Of a stretch of 64,000 nt of DNA, positions 52,341 through 60,699 are shown piece after piece. The notes under the pieces were generated by a model. It was given only the letters and a program-made list of their open reading frames with translations, searched no databases and was not told the origin of the DNA. A program made the position numbers and the translations under genes. The stretch comes from an uncultured Flavobacteriales bacterium. Lineage in GTDB: Bacteria; Bacteroidota; Bacteroidia; Flavobacteriales_D; Crocinitomicaceae. Each line of letters begins with the position of its first letter. Within the stretch, counting starts at the first letter, position 1. The stretch spans positions 1-64,000 of the forward strand of contig CAJXCU010000005.1 of NCBI GenBank assembly GCA_913051935.1, in the 5' to 3' direction.

Positions 52341-54063
52341 GTTTTTTCTAGTCTTTACTGTCTGTCTTTGCGGTTGCAAAGAGAGTTTACCAATAGCTAG
52401 CCCAAAACAGCAGAGGTCAAATGAGTTTATACAGTCTTTCCATGAAGGTGTAAGGCTCAAGCTAAAGGGAAATTATTACGAAGCCATAGATCGCTTTAAA
52501 GCTTGCATAGAAAAACAACCTTTAGATGACGCCTCTCATTTCGCTTTAGCACAAACCTATTTGCTTGTTGGCGATCTTAAATTGGCGGAGGTACATACAT
52601 TGTCTGCTCTTGAAGCAGACAAAAATAACTTGTTTTATCAAGTCGAGCTGGCTTACATGTTGAGAGAAAATGGCTCATTTGATGACGCGGCAGAATTATT
52701 TGAGCTAATCTCTAAATCTCGTATCCGAAATACTGAGTATTACATTGCAGCGATTGATTGTTATAAAAGAGCGGGGAATTATTCAAAGGCAATCAAAGTT
52801 ATTGAAAGCCTAGAAAGAGTTAGAGGAAACCACTTAGAGGCAGCAATTAGAAAGCATAGAATCTACACGGAAATGGGAAGGTTAAAAGAAGCAGAAAAGG
52901 TTTTGCTCGTTTTTCATAAGACACATCCAAAAAACACAATGGCCCTTGCTAGCTTAGTTGATTTTTATATTCAGAACGACAACCAACCAAAAGCTCTTCA
53001 AATGCTAAAAGCTCTTGTAGTTGAGGACCCACAAAACGGAATGGGGTTTTTAATGCTTGCTGAGTACGAATACCAGCAAGGAAATAGAAAAAAGGCAGGA
53101 GATTATTTTTATAAGGCGATTCTTTCGGAAAATATCACAGTTAAAGAATCGGCAAGCGCATTTGATTATTTGGTTCATCACAAAGAAAATAAGCGGGTGG
53201 AAGTTTGCATTGAAGTACTTCAAAGGTCATTTCCCGACAATGATACAATTCTGACTGTATTGGGGAATTATTATTACAAAAAAGCTTCTCAAAATGATAA
53301 ATCACGCAAGCAAGAAGCCATACAGAAAGCAATAAATAAGTATGGTGAAGCTCTAAAAATAAATCCGAACCATTTTGACCTTTGGCAAAAATTAATGTAT
53401 ATGCACTATGATTCCAAGAAATGGGAAAAATTAAGGTCAGTCGCGGAAGCTACCACTAGAACTTTCCCACTGAGACCCGAGTCTTATTATTTTGGATCGG
53501 TTGCGTGCAATCAATTAGAAAAATACGAGCGCGCCTCTGAACTCGTGGATATGGGCCTAACTTTTATTATCGACGACCCTGTTCTCGAGTCTGATTTGTT
53601 AGGGCAAAGAGGAGAAGCTTTTTTCGGGATGGGCATTCCTGAAAAGGCCATGGTATGTTATTTGGAGGCAATAGATTTAAAAGCGCCCACGGCCGCTTAT
53701 TTGAGCTTTAATTTGTGTATGAATATGTATCAGCGCGGATTTAAGCTAGAGGAGGCTTTGGTCTTACTAGAGGCTTCAGAAGGCTTAGAACAACTTCACG
53801 GTGTGGAAGATGATTCGTTTTATTTATTGAAAGCTGATTTACTGTTTGCCTTGGCGCGTTATGTAGAGGCTTTGAACACGTTAAACGAAATTGATACTGA
53901 GGCAAAAAATATGATTATTGATGTTTTAATCCGAAAAGGTGATGCCTCCGCCAAACTTATGCAACAAGAAAAGGCATTGCGTTATTGGAAGGAAGCGCAG
54001 CAGTTAGGCGGGAGCAGTCGTAAGCTGATTGAAAAAATAGAAACAGGTCGTTATGTTGAATAG
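52327..54063 (+). CDS. TPR-repeat lipoprotein
   Basis: A protein of about 578 residues. A signal peptide (MMLYRFFLVFTVCLCGC) ends at a lipobox Cys near 17. Most of the rest consists of TPR helices: GNYYEAIDRFKACIEKQPLDD is the first repeat and about twelve follow up to the end. TPR lipoproteins act as scaffolds in envelope complexes. Its stop overlaps the DUF4292 gene by 11 bases. ATG 52327 and 52330 are equivalent starts. Confidence 0.82.
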   Translation: MMLYRFFLVFTVCLCGCKESLPIASPKQQRSNEFIQSFHEGVRLKLKGNYYEAIDRFKACIEKQPLDDASHFALAQTYLLVGDLKLAEVHTLSALEADKNNLFYQVELAYMLRENGSFDDAAELFELISKSRIRNTEYYIAAIDCYKRAGNYSKAIKVIESLERVRGNHLEAAIRKHRIYTEMGRLKEAEKVLLVFHKTHPKNTMALASLVDFYIQNDNQPKALQMLKALVVEDPQNGMGFLMLAEYEYQQGNRKKAGDYFYKAILSENITVKESASAFDYLVHHKENKRVEVCIEVLQRSFPDNDTILTVLGNYYYKKASQNDKSRKQEAIQKAINKYGEALKINPNHFDLWQKLMYMHYDSKKWEKLRSVAEATTRTFPLRPESYYFGSVACNQLEKYERASELVDMGLTFIIDDPVLESDLLGQRGEAFFGMGIPEKAMVCYLEAIDLKAPTAAYLSFNLCMNMYQRGFKLEEALVLLEASEGLEQLHGVEDDSFYLLKADLLFALARYVEALNTLNEIDTEAKNMIIDVLIRKGDASAKLMQQEKALRYWKEAQQLGGSSRKLIEKIETGRYVE

Positions 54064-54847
54064 GTTTACATTTTGTACTCTATTAATTTTTCTGACAGTG
54101 AGCTGTGCTAAACAGTGGTCTGATAGCGAAACCAAACCAAAAAAGCTACCTAAGTTGAAGCAAAAGGAGTTTATTGCAAAGCTAGATAGCATTTCACTAT
54201 CGGCACCACATTATATGTATACCAAACTTAAGGTAAATTACAAGGGGGCAGACAATAAAGGATCGTTTAAAACAACTCTAAAGTCTGTTCAAGACTCCGC
54301 AGTAAGCGCTGTGGTGTCCTTTGCCAGAATCCCTGTATTTAGTGTTTTGATTGATTCCTCAACGCTCACTATTGTAAATAAAAAAGACAAATGTTTTTCA
54401 GAACAATCAGTTGGTGAATTTTCAAAAAAAGTCGGTGTTGATTTAGCACTTCACAATGTCGAGGAATTTATTTTTGGGCACGCTATTGGTTTTTCAAATG
54501 ATAAAAAATACCATATGTTAAATGACCCATATCAGTATGTCTTATCCACACACAGAAAAGGTGGCGGCCGAAAAAAGAAAGAGGTTGTTTACCGTTATAA
54601 CTTAGCTCCGAGTCAGAACCACCTAGCATCGGTATTTATTTCAGCGCCTATGGATTCAACAGAAATAGAGATCAAATATCTCGAATGGCAGAAGGCAGCT
54701 AAGTTTCTTATTCCCAAGGTAATAGAAATGAATATTCAAACAAGAAATAATGTTGGACAAATAACTTTAGAATATACGAGGCTTGATGCAGTTACCTCTG
54801 ATTCGCTTTTTTTAAATATCCCTGAGAAATATGAAAAGTGTAATTAA
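54053..54847 (+). CDS. DUF4292 family lipoprotein
   Basis: A 264-residue lipoprotein with the lipobox VSC, Cys18. The mature part resembles the LolA/LolB-like beta fold of DUF4292 (YMYTKLKVNYKG, then SALVSFARIPVFSVLIDSS-like strands). Family function is unproven; a role in lipoprotein or lipid handling has been suggested by fold. It lies between the TPR gene and envC with overlaps on both sides, as in other Bacteroidota. Confidence 0.82.
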   Translation: MLNRFTFCTLLIFLTVSCAKQWSDSETKPKKLPKLKQKEFIAKLDSISLSAPHYMYTKLKVNYKGADNKGSFKTTLKSVQDSAVSAVVSFARIPVFSVLIDSSTLTIVNKKDKCFSEQSVGEFSKKVGVDLALHNVEEFIFGHAIGFSNDKKYHMLNDPYQYVLSTHRKGGGRKKKEVVYRYNLAPSQNHLASVFISAPMDSTEIEIKYLEWQKAAKFLIPKVIEMNIQTRNNVGQITLEYTRLDAVTSDSLFLNIPEKYEKCN

Positions 54848-56084
54848 TATTCTTGTTTTTATTGGATTGGTTGCTTCAGGGGTTCTTTCTCAATCTAACA
54901 CGCAAAACCTTAAGAAGCAACAAAAAAAAATAGAGCGTAAAATTTCAAACACGAAAAATCTTTTAAAGAAAGTAACTAATTCAAGAAAAGAGTCTTTGAG
55001 CGAACTGCAGCTAATTAATAGCCAGATCGAGAGTCGAGAGAGTCTTTTGCGATTATATGATCGCCAGGTGCTTTTGGCCGAGGGTACAATCCAACAAAAA
55101 CAGGAAGAAATTGATGTTTTAAATGAGCGGGTTGAAAAACTAAAAGGCCAATACAAAGACATGGTTATTCATGCATATAAATCACGTAATAAAAATGGCC
55201 AGATGATGTTTGTCTTGTCGGCGGATAATTATTACGAAGCCCAAAAACGAAACAAGTATTTGAAAAATGTGACAGTTTTGCACAAAAAGCAAGTTGCTAT
55301 AATAGAAACCAATCAGAGCAAGATCAAATCAGAAATTGCTGCAATTGAAGTTGAAAAAAACAGAAAGGAATCCCTTTTAGCGCAGAAACGCCGCGAACGC
55401 GAGGAGATTGAATCGGACCGACAAAAAAAAGAGGATGTTCTAGCAAAAATCCAACAGAAAGAATCTTCCCTTTTGGCAGAAATTAAAGCGAATCAAATAA
55501 AGCGTCAGGCATTAAAGAAAAAAATTGCGGAGGCAATAAAACGAGAGCTAGCAGAAATAGAAAGAAAGAGAAAAGAGGCAGAGCGCAAACGGAGGGAAGA
55601 AAACCCTGACTTAGCCAAGTTGCCGGGCTTCGCTGACGAATCCTCAGAGGGGAGAATTATTAGCAAGAATTTCGAAAAAAATAGGGGCACCTTACCTTGG
55701 CCTGTCGAATCCGGAGCAATTATAGAAGGGTTTGGAAAGAACAAACACCCTTCCTTAAAGGATGTTTATACTAATAATAATGGCATCGATATTTCTTGTC
55801 GCCCCGGCTCCCCGATACGGGCTATTTTTTCTGGGGAGGTAACGGCTGTTTTTCCGATTCCTGGCGCAGGGAGAGTAATCATTCTTAAGCACGGTAATTA
55901 TAGAACGGTATACAGTAATTTAAAAGAATCTTTTGTTTCAATTGGCGATAAAGTGAATACAAAAACCGAAATAGGCCTTGTTTTGTCAACGGAAGACTCT
56001 TTAGGAACCTTACATTTCGAGGTGCACCTGGTCAGCGGGATGACCACAAAAAGCCTTAACCCCGCTCTGTGGATTGATCGCTAG
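54831..56084 (+). CDS. EnvC-like murein hydrolase activator (coiled coil plus degenerate LytM domain)
   Basis: A 417-residue exported protein: signal peptide 1-20, long coiled coil (about 25-255, rich in Lys, Glu, Gln), and a C-terminal LytM/M23 domain (about 285-417). The second zinc motif HxH is present (HFEVH), but the first position has NNNGID where active peptidases have HxGxD, so the zinc site is incomplete. That is typical of EnvC-type activators of amidases during daughter-cell separation. The 3' end overlaps the end of a Wzy-like gene by 29 bases, convergent. Confidence 0.87.
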   Translation: MKSVINILVFIGLVASGVLSQSNTQNLKKQQKKIERKISNTKNLLKKVTNSRKESLSELQLINSQIESRESLLRLYDRQVLLAEGTIQQKQEEIDVLNERVEKLKGQYKDMVIHAYKSRNKNGQMMFVLSADNYYEAQKRNKYLKNVTVLHKKQVAIIETNQSKIKSEIAAIEVEKNRKESLLAQKRREREEIESDRQKKEDVLAKIQQKESSLLAEIKANQIKRQALKKKIAEAIKRELAEIERKRKEAERKRREENPDLAKLPGFADESSEGRIISKNFEKNRGTLPWPVESGAIIEGFGKNKHPSLKDVYTNNNGIDISCRPGSPIRAIFSGEVTAVFPIPGAGRVIILKHGNYRTVYSNLKESFVSIGDKVNTKTEIGLVLSTEDSLGTLHFEVHLVSGMTTKSLNPALWIDR

Positions 56085-57495
56085 CACTAAGATTATTTGT
56101 CATTGTAACCACCATAGCACACATTGCCCATATCGGAATTGCCGCCTTGTCAGTATCGAGATAATTGTTTAAGAATGCATGAATGAAGTATGACGCAAGG
56201 GAAACAATGATTCCCATTACAAGTATTTTCACGTCATTGTTTTTATCATATCGATGATATAGCCTAATTGACGAGTAAAATACGGCTGCTACGATAGACA
56301 TGAAAAGTAGCATACCAATCAATCCAGACTCTGATAGCGAGCCTAGGTATTCACTATGCGCATTCCCCATATCTCCGAAATTAGTTGAAATAATGGTGAG
56401 ATTTTCAGGGTCTTGAAATGCTGCATATTCAAAGGCATATGTTCCGGGGCCAAAGCCAAGCAGAGGCTTTTTTTTAAACATTTGATATGCACAATCCCAA
56501 CGATTTATGCGCTCCAGATTTGATGCGTCCGTTGTCACATTTGCTGCACTTTGAATTTTTTCATCAAAAGCTTCTGTAGTATGCTCGTGTGTGTTTTTCG
56601 CCAATACCATCTGTATTTTATCCCATTGCGCATATAGAGTTCCGAATGCTATCAAGGCTACACAAAAGAGCAGCTTGAAGCTGACCTTAAAATAAACCAA
56701 GGCACCAACAAAAGCAGCACAAATTATACTGAGCCATGCAGCGCGTGTATAGGAAAAAATTAGACCAATAATTAAAACTAGATTGATTATGATCAGAATT
56801 GCTTTTGATAGTGCGGGCCTTCCTTTTTGCTTAAGCAGTGCTAAGCTTATGGGCAGGCAAAGGGCGATAATTGCCCCATAAATGGTATGGTCTTTGAAAA
56901 AGGGCCACATTACCCAATGCCCCTCCTCTTCGCCAAAACCATATTTGGAATGGTGTACAATGGTATAACAAACAACCAAACTACAAGCCGCGATGAAGTA
57001 CCAAAGAAAACGAACTCTGTTTTCGTGGTTTTTGAAAAAGTATGTCCCGAAAATTAAAACAGGAACAATAAACCAAAGTTTAGAGAGTAAAAACTTAAAA
57101 GACACAATAGGGTCCGAACTTGTTATTGAAGTAATCAGCATCCAAGTAAGATAGGCTAATACGGTAATAATAATGGGGTGTCTCCAAATATGCGGGTCTA
57201 GAAAAGGTTTTTTAAGCTGTAAAAATAGAAACCATAGCATGAACCCAAAAAGTAAGGGTTCTGTGGGTAGATATAAACCAAACCCATCGACATATTCCTC
57301 TATATTAACAGAAAGCGGTGTGAGAAAGGCAATGAATAGAAAGAATTTTTCTGTTTGAAAAATAGCTAGATAAATAAAAAGGAGACTTATCGGAAAAAGA
57401 GACAGGTATTCGAGGCGAAGCCAATTGAAAAATGTAAATAGCGCTGTTAGTAACAGCAGTGCAATAGCGATACTTATTTTTTTATTGATTGCCAT
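56056..57495 (-). CDS. O-antigen ligase/polymerase-like membrane protein (second Wzy-like protein)
   Basis: A 479-residue protein with about twelve hydrophobic helices. The Wzy_C motif is RINRWDCAYQMFKKKPLLGFGPGTYAFE near residue 325-350, followed by NAHSEYLGSLSESGL. It probably polymerises polysaccharide repeats assembled with the Wzz-like protein encoded one base upstream. Last gene of the kinase-regulator-Wzx-Wzz-Wzy operon. Confidence 0.85.
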   Translation of the reverse strand: MAINKKISIAIALLLLTALFTFFNWLRLEYLSLFPISLLFIYLAIFQTEKFFLFIAFLTPLSVNIEEYVDGFGLYLPTEPLLFGFMLWFLFLQLKKPFLDPHIWRHPIIITVLAYLTWMLITSITSSDPIVSFKFLLSKLWFIVPVLIFGTYFFKNHENRVRFLWYFIAACSLVVCYTIVHHSKYGFGEEEGHWVMWPFFKDHTIYGAIIALCLPISLALLKQKGRPALSKAILIIINLVLIIGLIFSYTRAAWLSIICAAFVGALVYFKVSFKLLFCVALIAFGTLYAQWDKIQMVLAKNTHEHTTEAFDEKIQSAANVTTDASNLERINRWDCAYQMFKKKPLLGFGPGTYAFEYAAFQDPENLTIISTNFGDMGNAHSEYLGSLSESGLIGMLLFMSIVAAVFYSSIRLYHRYDKNNDVKILVMGIIVSLASYFIHAFLNNYLDTDKAAIPIWAMCAMVVTMTNNLSASDQSTERG

Positions 57496-57496
57496 T

Positions 57497-58492
57497 TCAA
57501 GCAGCCTTCTTTAATTCTCTATAACGTTCAAGAATCAAAAGGCAAAAAACTATAAAGATGAAGGAACCTATTGCCGCAACAATGGTTAAAATCATTCGCT
57601 TAGGTTGGTCTTTTCTATCGGCAACCTCAGCACTTTGTACGATAAATTTATGGCTAAATTTTGTAGAGGCATCCGATTCTGCTTGCTCATATGCAACCTT
57701 AAAGTCCTCTAGCTTGGTTATCTTTTCGTTCCTGGACCTCTCTAAACCATCGAATAAAGAACCATATTTTGAGTTGATATCAATCTTTTTTCTAAGCTCC
57801 TCTTTTTCTTTAGTGCTCTTGGAGTCAACAAGAGCCTGAAATAACCTTGACCTAACATCAAGTGAGACTACACCTAATTTAGCCAGTCGATCCATTTCAT
57901 CTAAGAGCGCTTGAATTTCAGTATCTAGCTGGTCCTTTTTTCTTTTGGTTATTTCAAATGCCGGAAGTGTTCTTTCTTGAATCATTTCATTTTTAACGGT
58001 GTCAATGAGTCCCACAACTGCATTTGCCATTTCTGAGGCGAGCTTCGGGTCTTCATCTAAGACGTCAATTTTAATCGAGCCGAAACGGGTCCGCTCAAAG
58101 GAAAAGTGTCCTTCGTAGGCTTTGTTAAGCTTAAACATTTTATTTGGGTCATCGGCCCCTATCTCATATCGATCAATTAAATTATATTTTGAGACAACAA
58201 AATCACGAATTCGTGAGGATTGAAGGATTTGTACAAGTTGCTCTGCTTGATCCTCCTCTCCAAAGTCCATAGATGAAGCCTTCACGTTTCGAGACTCATA
58301 AAACGAAACCGAACTAGACTTTGATGGAAAGACGATAGCGGTAGATAGAAATAAAGGCGTAATAAGAAAAGAAAGTGCATAAGTGGCGACACTTACAGAC
58401 AAAGTGAATCCAATTACCAGCTTTCGTCTTCTGAATAAAAAAGCGAGCAATTTTTCTCTTTCCTTGGTTAAATTTAATTCTTGATTTTCCAT
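57497..58492 (-). CDS. Wzz/chain-length determinant family protein
   Basis: A 331-residue polysaccharide co-polymerase type protein. It has a membrane helix near 27-48, an external domain with coiled coil (about 60-290), and a second membrane helix near 300-322 followed by a short basic tail. No cytoplasmic tyrosine kinase domain is attached. Sets the length of polymer made by Wzy. It follows the flippase gene after 73 bases. Confidence 0.85.
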   Translation of the reverse strand: MENQELNLTKEREKLLAFLFRRRKLVIGFTLSVSVATYALSFLITPLFLSTAIVFPSKSSSVSFYESRNVKASSMDFGEEDQAEQLVQILQSSRIRDFVVSKYNLIDRYEIGADDPNKMFKLNKAYEGHFSFERTRFGSIKIDVLDEDPKLASEMANAVVGLIDTVKNEMIQERTLPAFEITKRKKDQLDTEIQALLDEMDRLAKLGVVSLDVRSRLFQALVDSKSTKEKEELRKKIDINSKYGSLFDGLERSRNEKITKLEDFKVAYEQAESDASTKFSHKFIVQSAEVADRKDQPKRMILTIVAAIGSFIFIVFCLLILERYRELKKAA

Positions 58493-58565
58493 GGGTTTTA
58501 TTTGAGATTACGAAAATAGAACATATAAACACAAGTAAAACTTAAATTCTAAGAATTTATTTGAT

Positions 58566-59996
58566 TTACTTGGAGGTAAGAATGAGTTTCTTAATTGCCT
58601 TTAAGTCAATTAGTGAGAGCATAAATATGAGCCCAAGACCAGTTATGATTTGAATTAGCATAAGGTATGTTGAGCTAGCGTAAAAAGTACTCACAGCATA
58701 AAGGCCCGCTGTGAGTAGTAAAAATTTAAGAACTCCATTTGGCTTTTTTGGGATTTTGAATTTTTGAACACAGTACAGGAATTGTGCAATGGCCGTCAAA
58801 CCTTGAGTAGCAAAAGTAGCAATGGCAGCACCTAACGCGCCATAATCAGGTATCAGCACTATATTAATTGAAATATTAGCGACAATACCGAAAGCAGAAA
58901 TACTATTGAGTATTTTAAGATTTCCATTGGCCGATAAGAGGGTTCCAAAAATAAAATTCATACCAATGGGAAAAAAACCAAGCATAAGAAATTGAAATGG
59001 TCCGATGGCATCTTGGATATCATCGTAGATCCATCCCAGGATTAATGAAGCATTGCAAACAGTTACAAAAACAATTATTATGATTCCACCAAGTAACAAG
59101 TTTGCGGATGTTTTTACCAGGTCTAAAACAACAGCTACAGACGTTTTAAGCTGTTTAGAGAAAATAGGGAACAATAATCCCGCGAAAATCATCCCAAACA
59201 TAAATAATGCGTCCAATAGCCGAAATCCTTGAGCATACACCCCTGCCTCATAAGCACCATTTGAATGAATCCGTTCTAACATAACTCCATCTATTCTTGT
59301 ATACAGAATCATCAACACAATAAGTAGGGCATAGGGCCAGCTTTTTTTGACAACTGATACGCCAAAACTAAAGTCCCATTGTAAGTAGGGGCGTTCAAGG
59401 TGTTTCACGAGTAGGCAAAGGCCAATAATTAGTGATGAAGCATAGCAAAAAGTTTGGATCCAAATAAAGTCTTCAATTTTAATTTGCTTCGAAGCATAGG
59501 ATGAAAAGAGCCAAACACCACCAATAATAATTAATAAAAAACGGTCTAGAACAGATATAAGTGCATCGGTTTTAAAGAAGTGAAAACCAGCAAAATGACT
59601 TCTTAAATAGGCAATACTCAAGATCAAAAACTGGTTTAGCATTAAAAAGCTGAGCAAATAAATGGGTTTTCCCGAATATCCTAGAAAAAACGCTAGGCTA
59701 AACGTGAAAATTGAGTAGAGCGAGAAAAGAACAAGCCTGAATGAAAAAACCTTTCGAAAGTATTTTTTAATCTTTTCCGGTTCCTGGGCAAGGTTTTTAG
59801 TTGTGAAATTATTAATCCCAAGGTCTAAAAGAATATTGAAAAGAACGGATAAATTTAGCAGAGAGAAGTACAAACCGTAATTTTCAGGCCCGACACGATT
59901 TTGTACAGTGGCATCTATCCCAAATAAGGCAATGGGTTTTACCAAAAGGTTCAAAAGCACCATCAAAATCAAATTCGAAAAAAAGATTCTTTGCAT
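58566..59996 (-). CDS. Polysaccharide flippase-like membrane protein (Wzx/MATE-like)
   Basis: A 476-residue protein with about fourteen hydrophobic helices and the pattern of oligosaccharide flippases: FFSNLILMVLLNLLVKPIALFG at the N-terminus and DYGALGAAIATFATQGL late in the protein. It would translocate lipid-linked repeat units across the inner membrane. It begins one base after the response regulator stop codon, so it is in the same transcript as the two-component system. Confidence 0.86.
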   Translation of the reverse strand: MQRIFFSNLILMVLLNLLVKPIALFGIDATVQNRVGPENYGLYFSLLNLSVLFNILLDLGINNFTTKNLAQEPEKIKKYFRKVFSFRLVLFSLYSIFTFSLAFFLGYSGKPIYLLSFLMLNQFLILSIAYLRSHFAGFHFFKTDALISVLDRFLLIIIGGVWLFSSYASKQIKIEDFIWIQTFCYASSLIIGLCLLVKHLERPYLQWDFSFGVSVVKKSWPYALLIVLMILYTRIDGVMLERIHSNGAYEAGVYAQGFRLLDALFMFGMIFAGLLFPIFSKQLKTSVAVVLDLVKTSANLLLGGIIIIVFVTVCNASLILGWIYDDIQDAIGPFQFLMLGFFPIGMNFIFGTLLSANGNLKILNSISAFGIVANISINIVLIPDYGALGAAIATFATQGLTAIAQFLYCVQKFKIPKKPNGVLKFLLLTAGLYAVSTFYASSTYLMLIQIITGLGLIFMLSLIDLKAIKKLILTSK

Positions 59997-59997
59997 A

Positions 59998-60699
59998 TTA
60001 CTTCTTTACGAGAAGCTTGAAACCAATACCATGGACATTCATGATTTCGATATTTCCGTCCTCTTTCAGCAATTTACGTAATTTGGCGATGTAGACATCC
60101 ATGCTTCGCCCATTAAAATAATTGTCATCTCCCCATACCGCTCTGAGCGCGGCTTGTCTATCAAGCAGTTCGTTCTGATTCTTTACAAGTAGTCGGAGTA
60201 ATAAATTTTCTTTTGTGGTTAATTTTTTTGCGCCTTCTGTTAAATGAAGCATTCTTAATTCTGGCTCGTAGGGTATTTTCCCAATCAACACCTTTTGTCC
60301 GACAACCCTCTTTTTTTGTTTCGTTCTATTCAGGACTGCTTTCATTCTTGCCAAGAGCTCCTCCATTGAAAAAGGCTTCGTTAAATAATCATCAGCACCG
60401 AGGTCAAATCCTTTTAATTTGTCATCCCCCATAGCTTTTGCTGTTAAGAATAGAAAAGGTATTTCCTTATCTAGTTCTCGAATTTCTGAGGCCAACGTAA
60501 AGCCATCCATCTCAGGCATCATAACATCAAGAATTAAGAAGTCAAAGTTGTTTTTTGGATCATTAAAAAGGTCATAAGCAAGCTTTCCGTTTTTTGCGAG
60601 AACAACCTCAAATCCCTTATTTTTCAAATAAGTCCAAAGGAGCTTCCCTAAATTCTCGTCGTCTTCGGCAAGTAATATATTTATGCTTGGTTCTTTCAT
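59998..60699 (-). CDS. OmpR-family response regulator
   Basis: A 233-residue regulator. The receiver domain (about 1-122) has the acidic pair Asp13-Asp14, phospho-acceptor Asp58 in LILDVMMPEMDG, and the conserved Lys in YLTKPFS. The C-terminal winged helix (about 135-233) shows LTTKENLLLRLLVKNQ and YIAKLRKLLKED. It overlaps the histidine kinase gene by four bases (ATGA) and directly precedes the flippase gene. Confidence 0.94.
   Translation of the reverse strand: MKEPSINILLAEDDENLGKLLWTYLKNKGFEVVLAKNGKLAYDLFNDPKNNFDFLILDVMMPEMDGFTLASEIRELDKEIPFLFLTAKAMGDDKLKGFDLGADDYLTKPFSMEELLARMKAVLNRTKQKKRVVGQKVLIGKIPYEPELRMLHLTEGAKKLTTKENLLLRLLVKNQNELLDRQAALRAVWGDDNYFNGRSMDVYIAKLRKLLKEDGNIEIMNVHGIGFKLLVKK

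Noticed and set aside
54542-54550. Perfect DnaA box TTATCCACA
   Set aside because: It is single, lies inside the coding sequence of the DUF4292 gene and has no A+T-rich surroundings; likely chance.
54831-56084. Active M23 endopeptidase
   Set aside because: The first zinc ligand histidine is replaced by Asn (NNNGID), so an activator role is more likely than catalysis.
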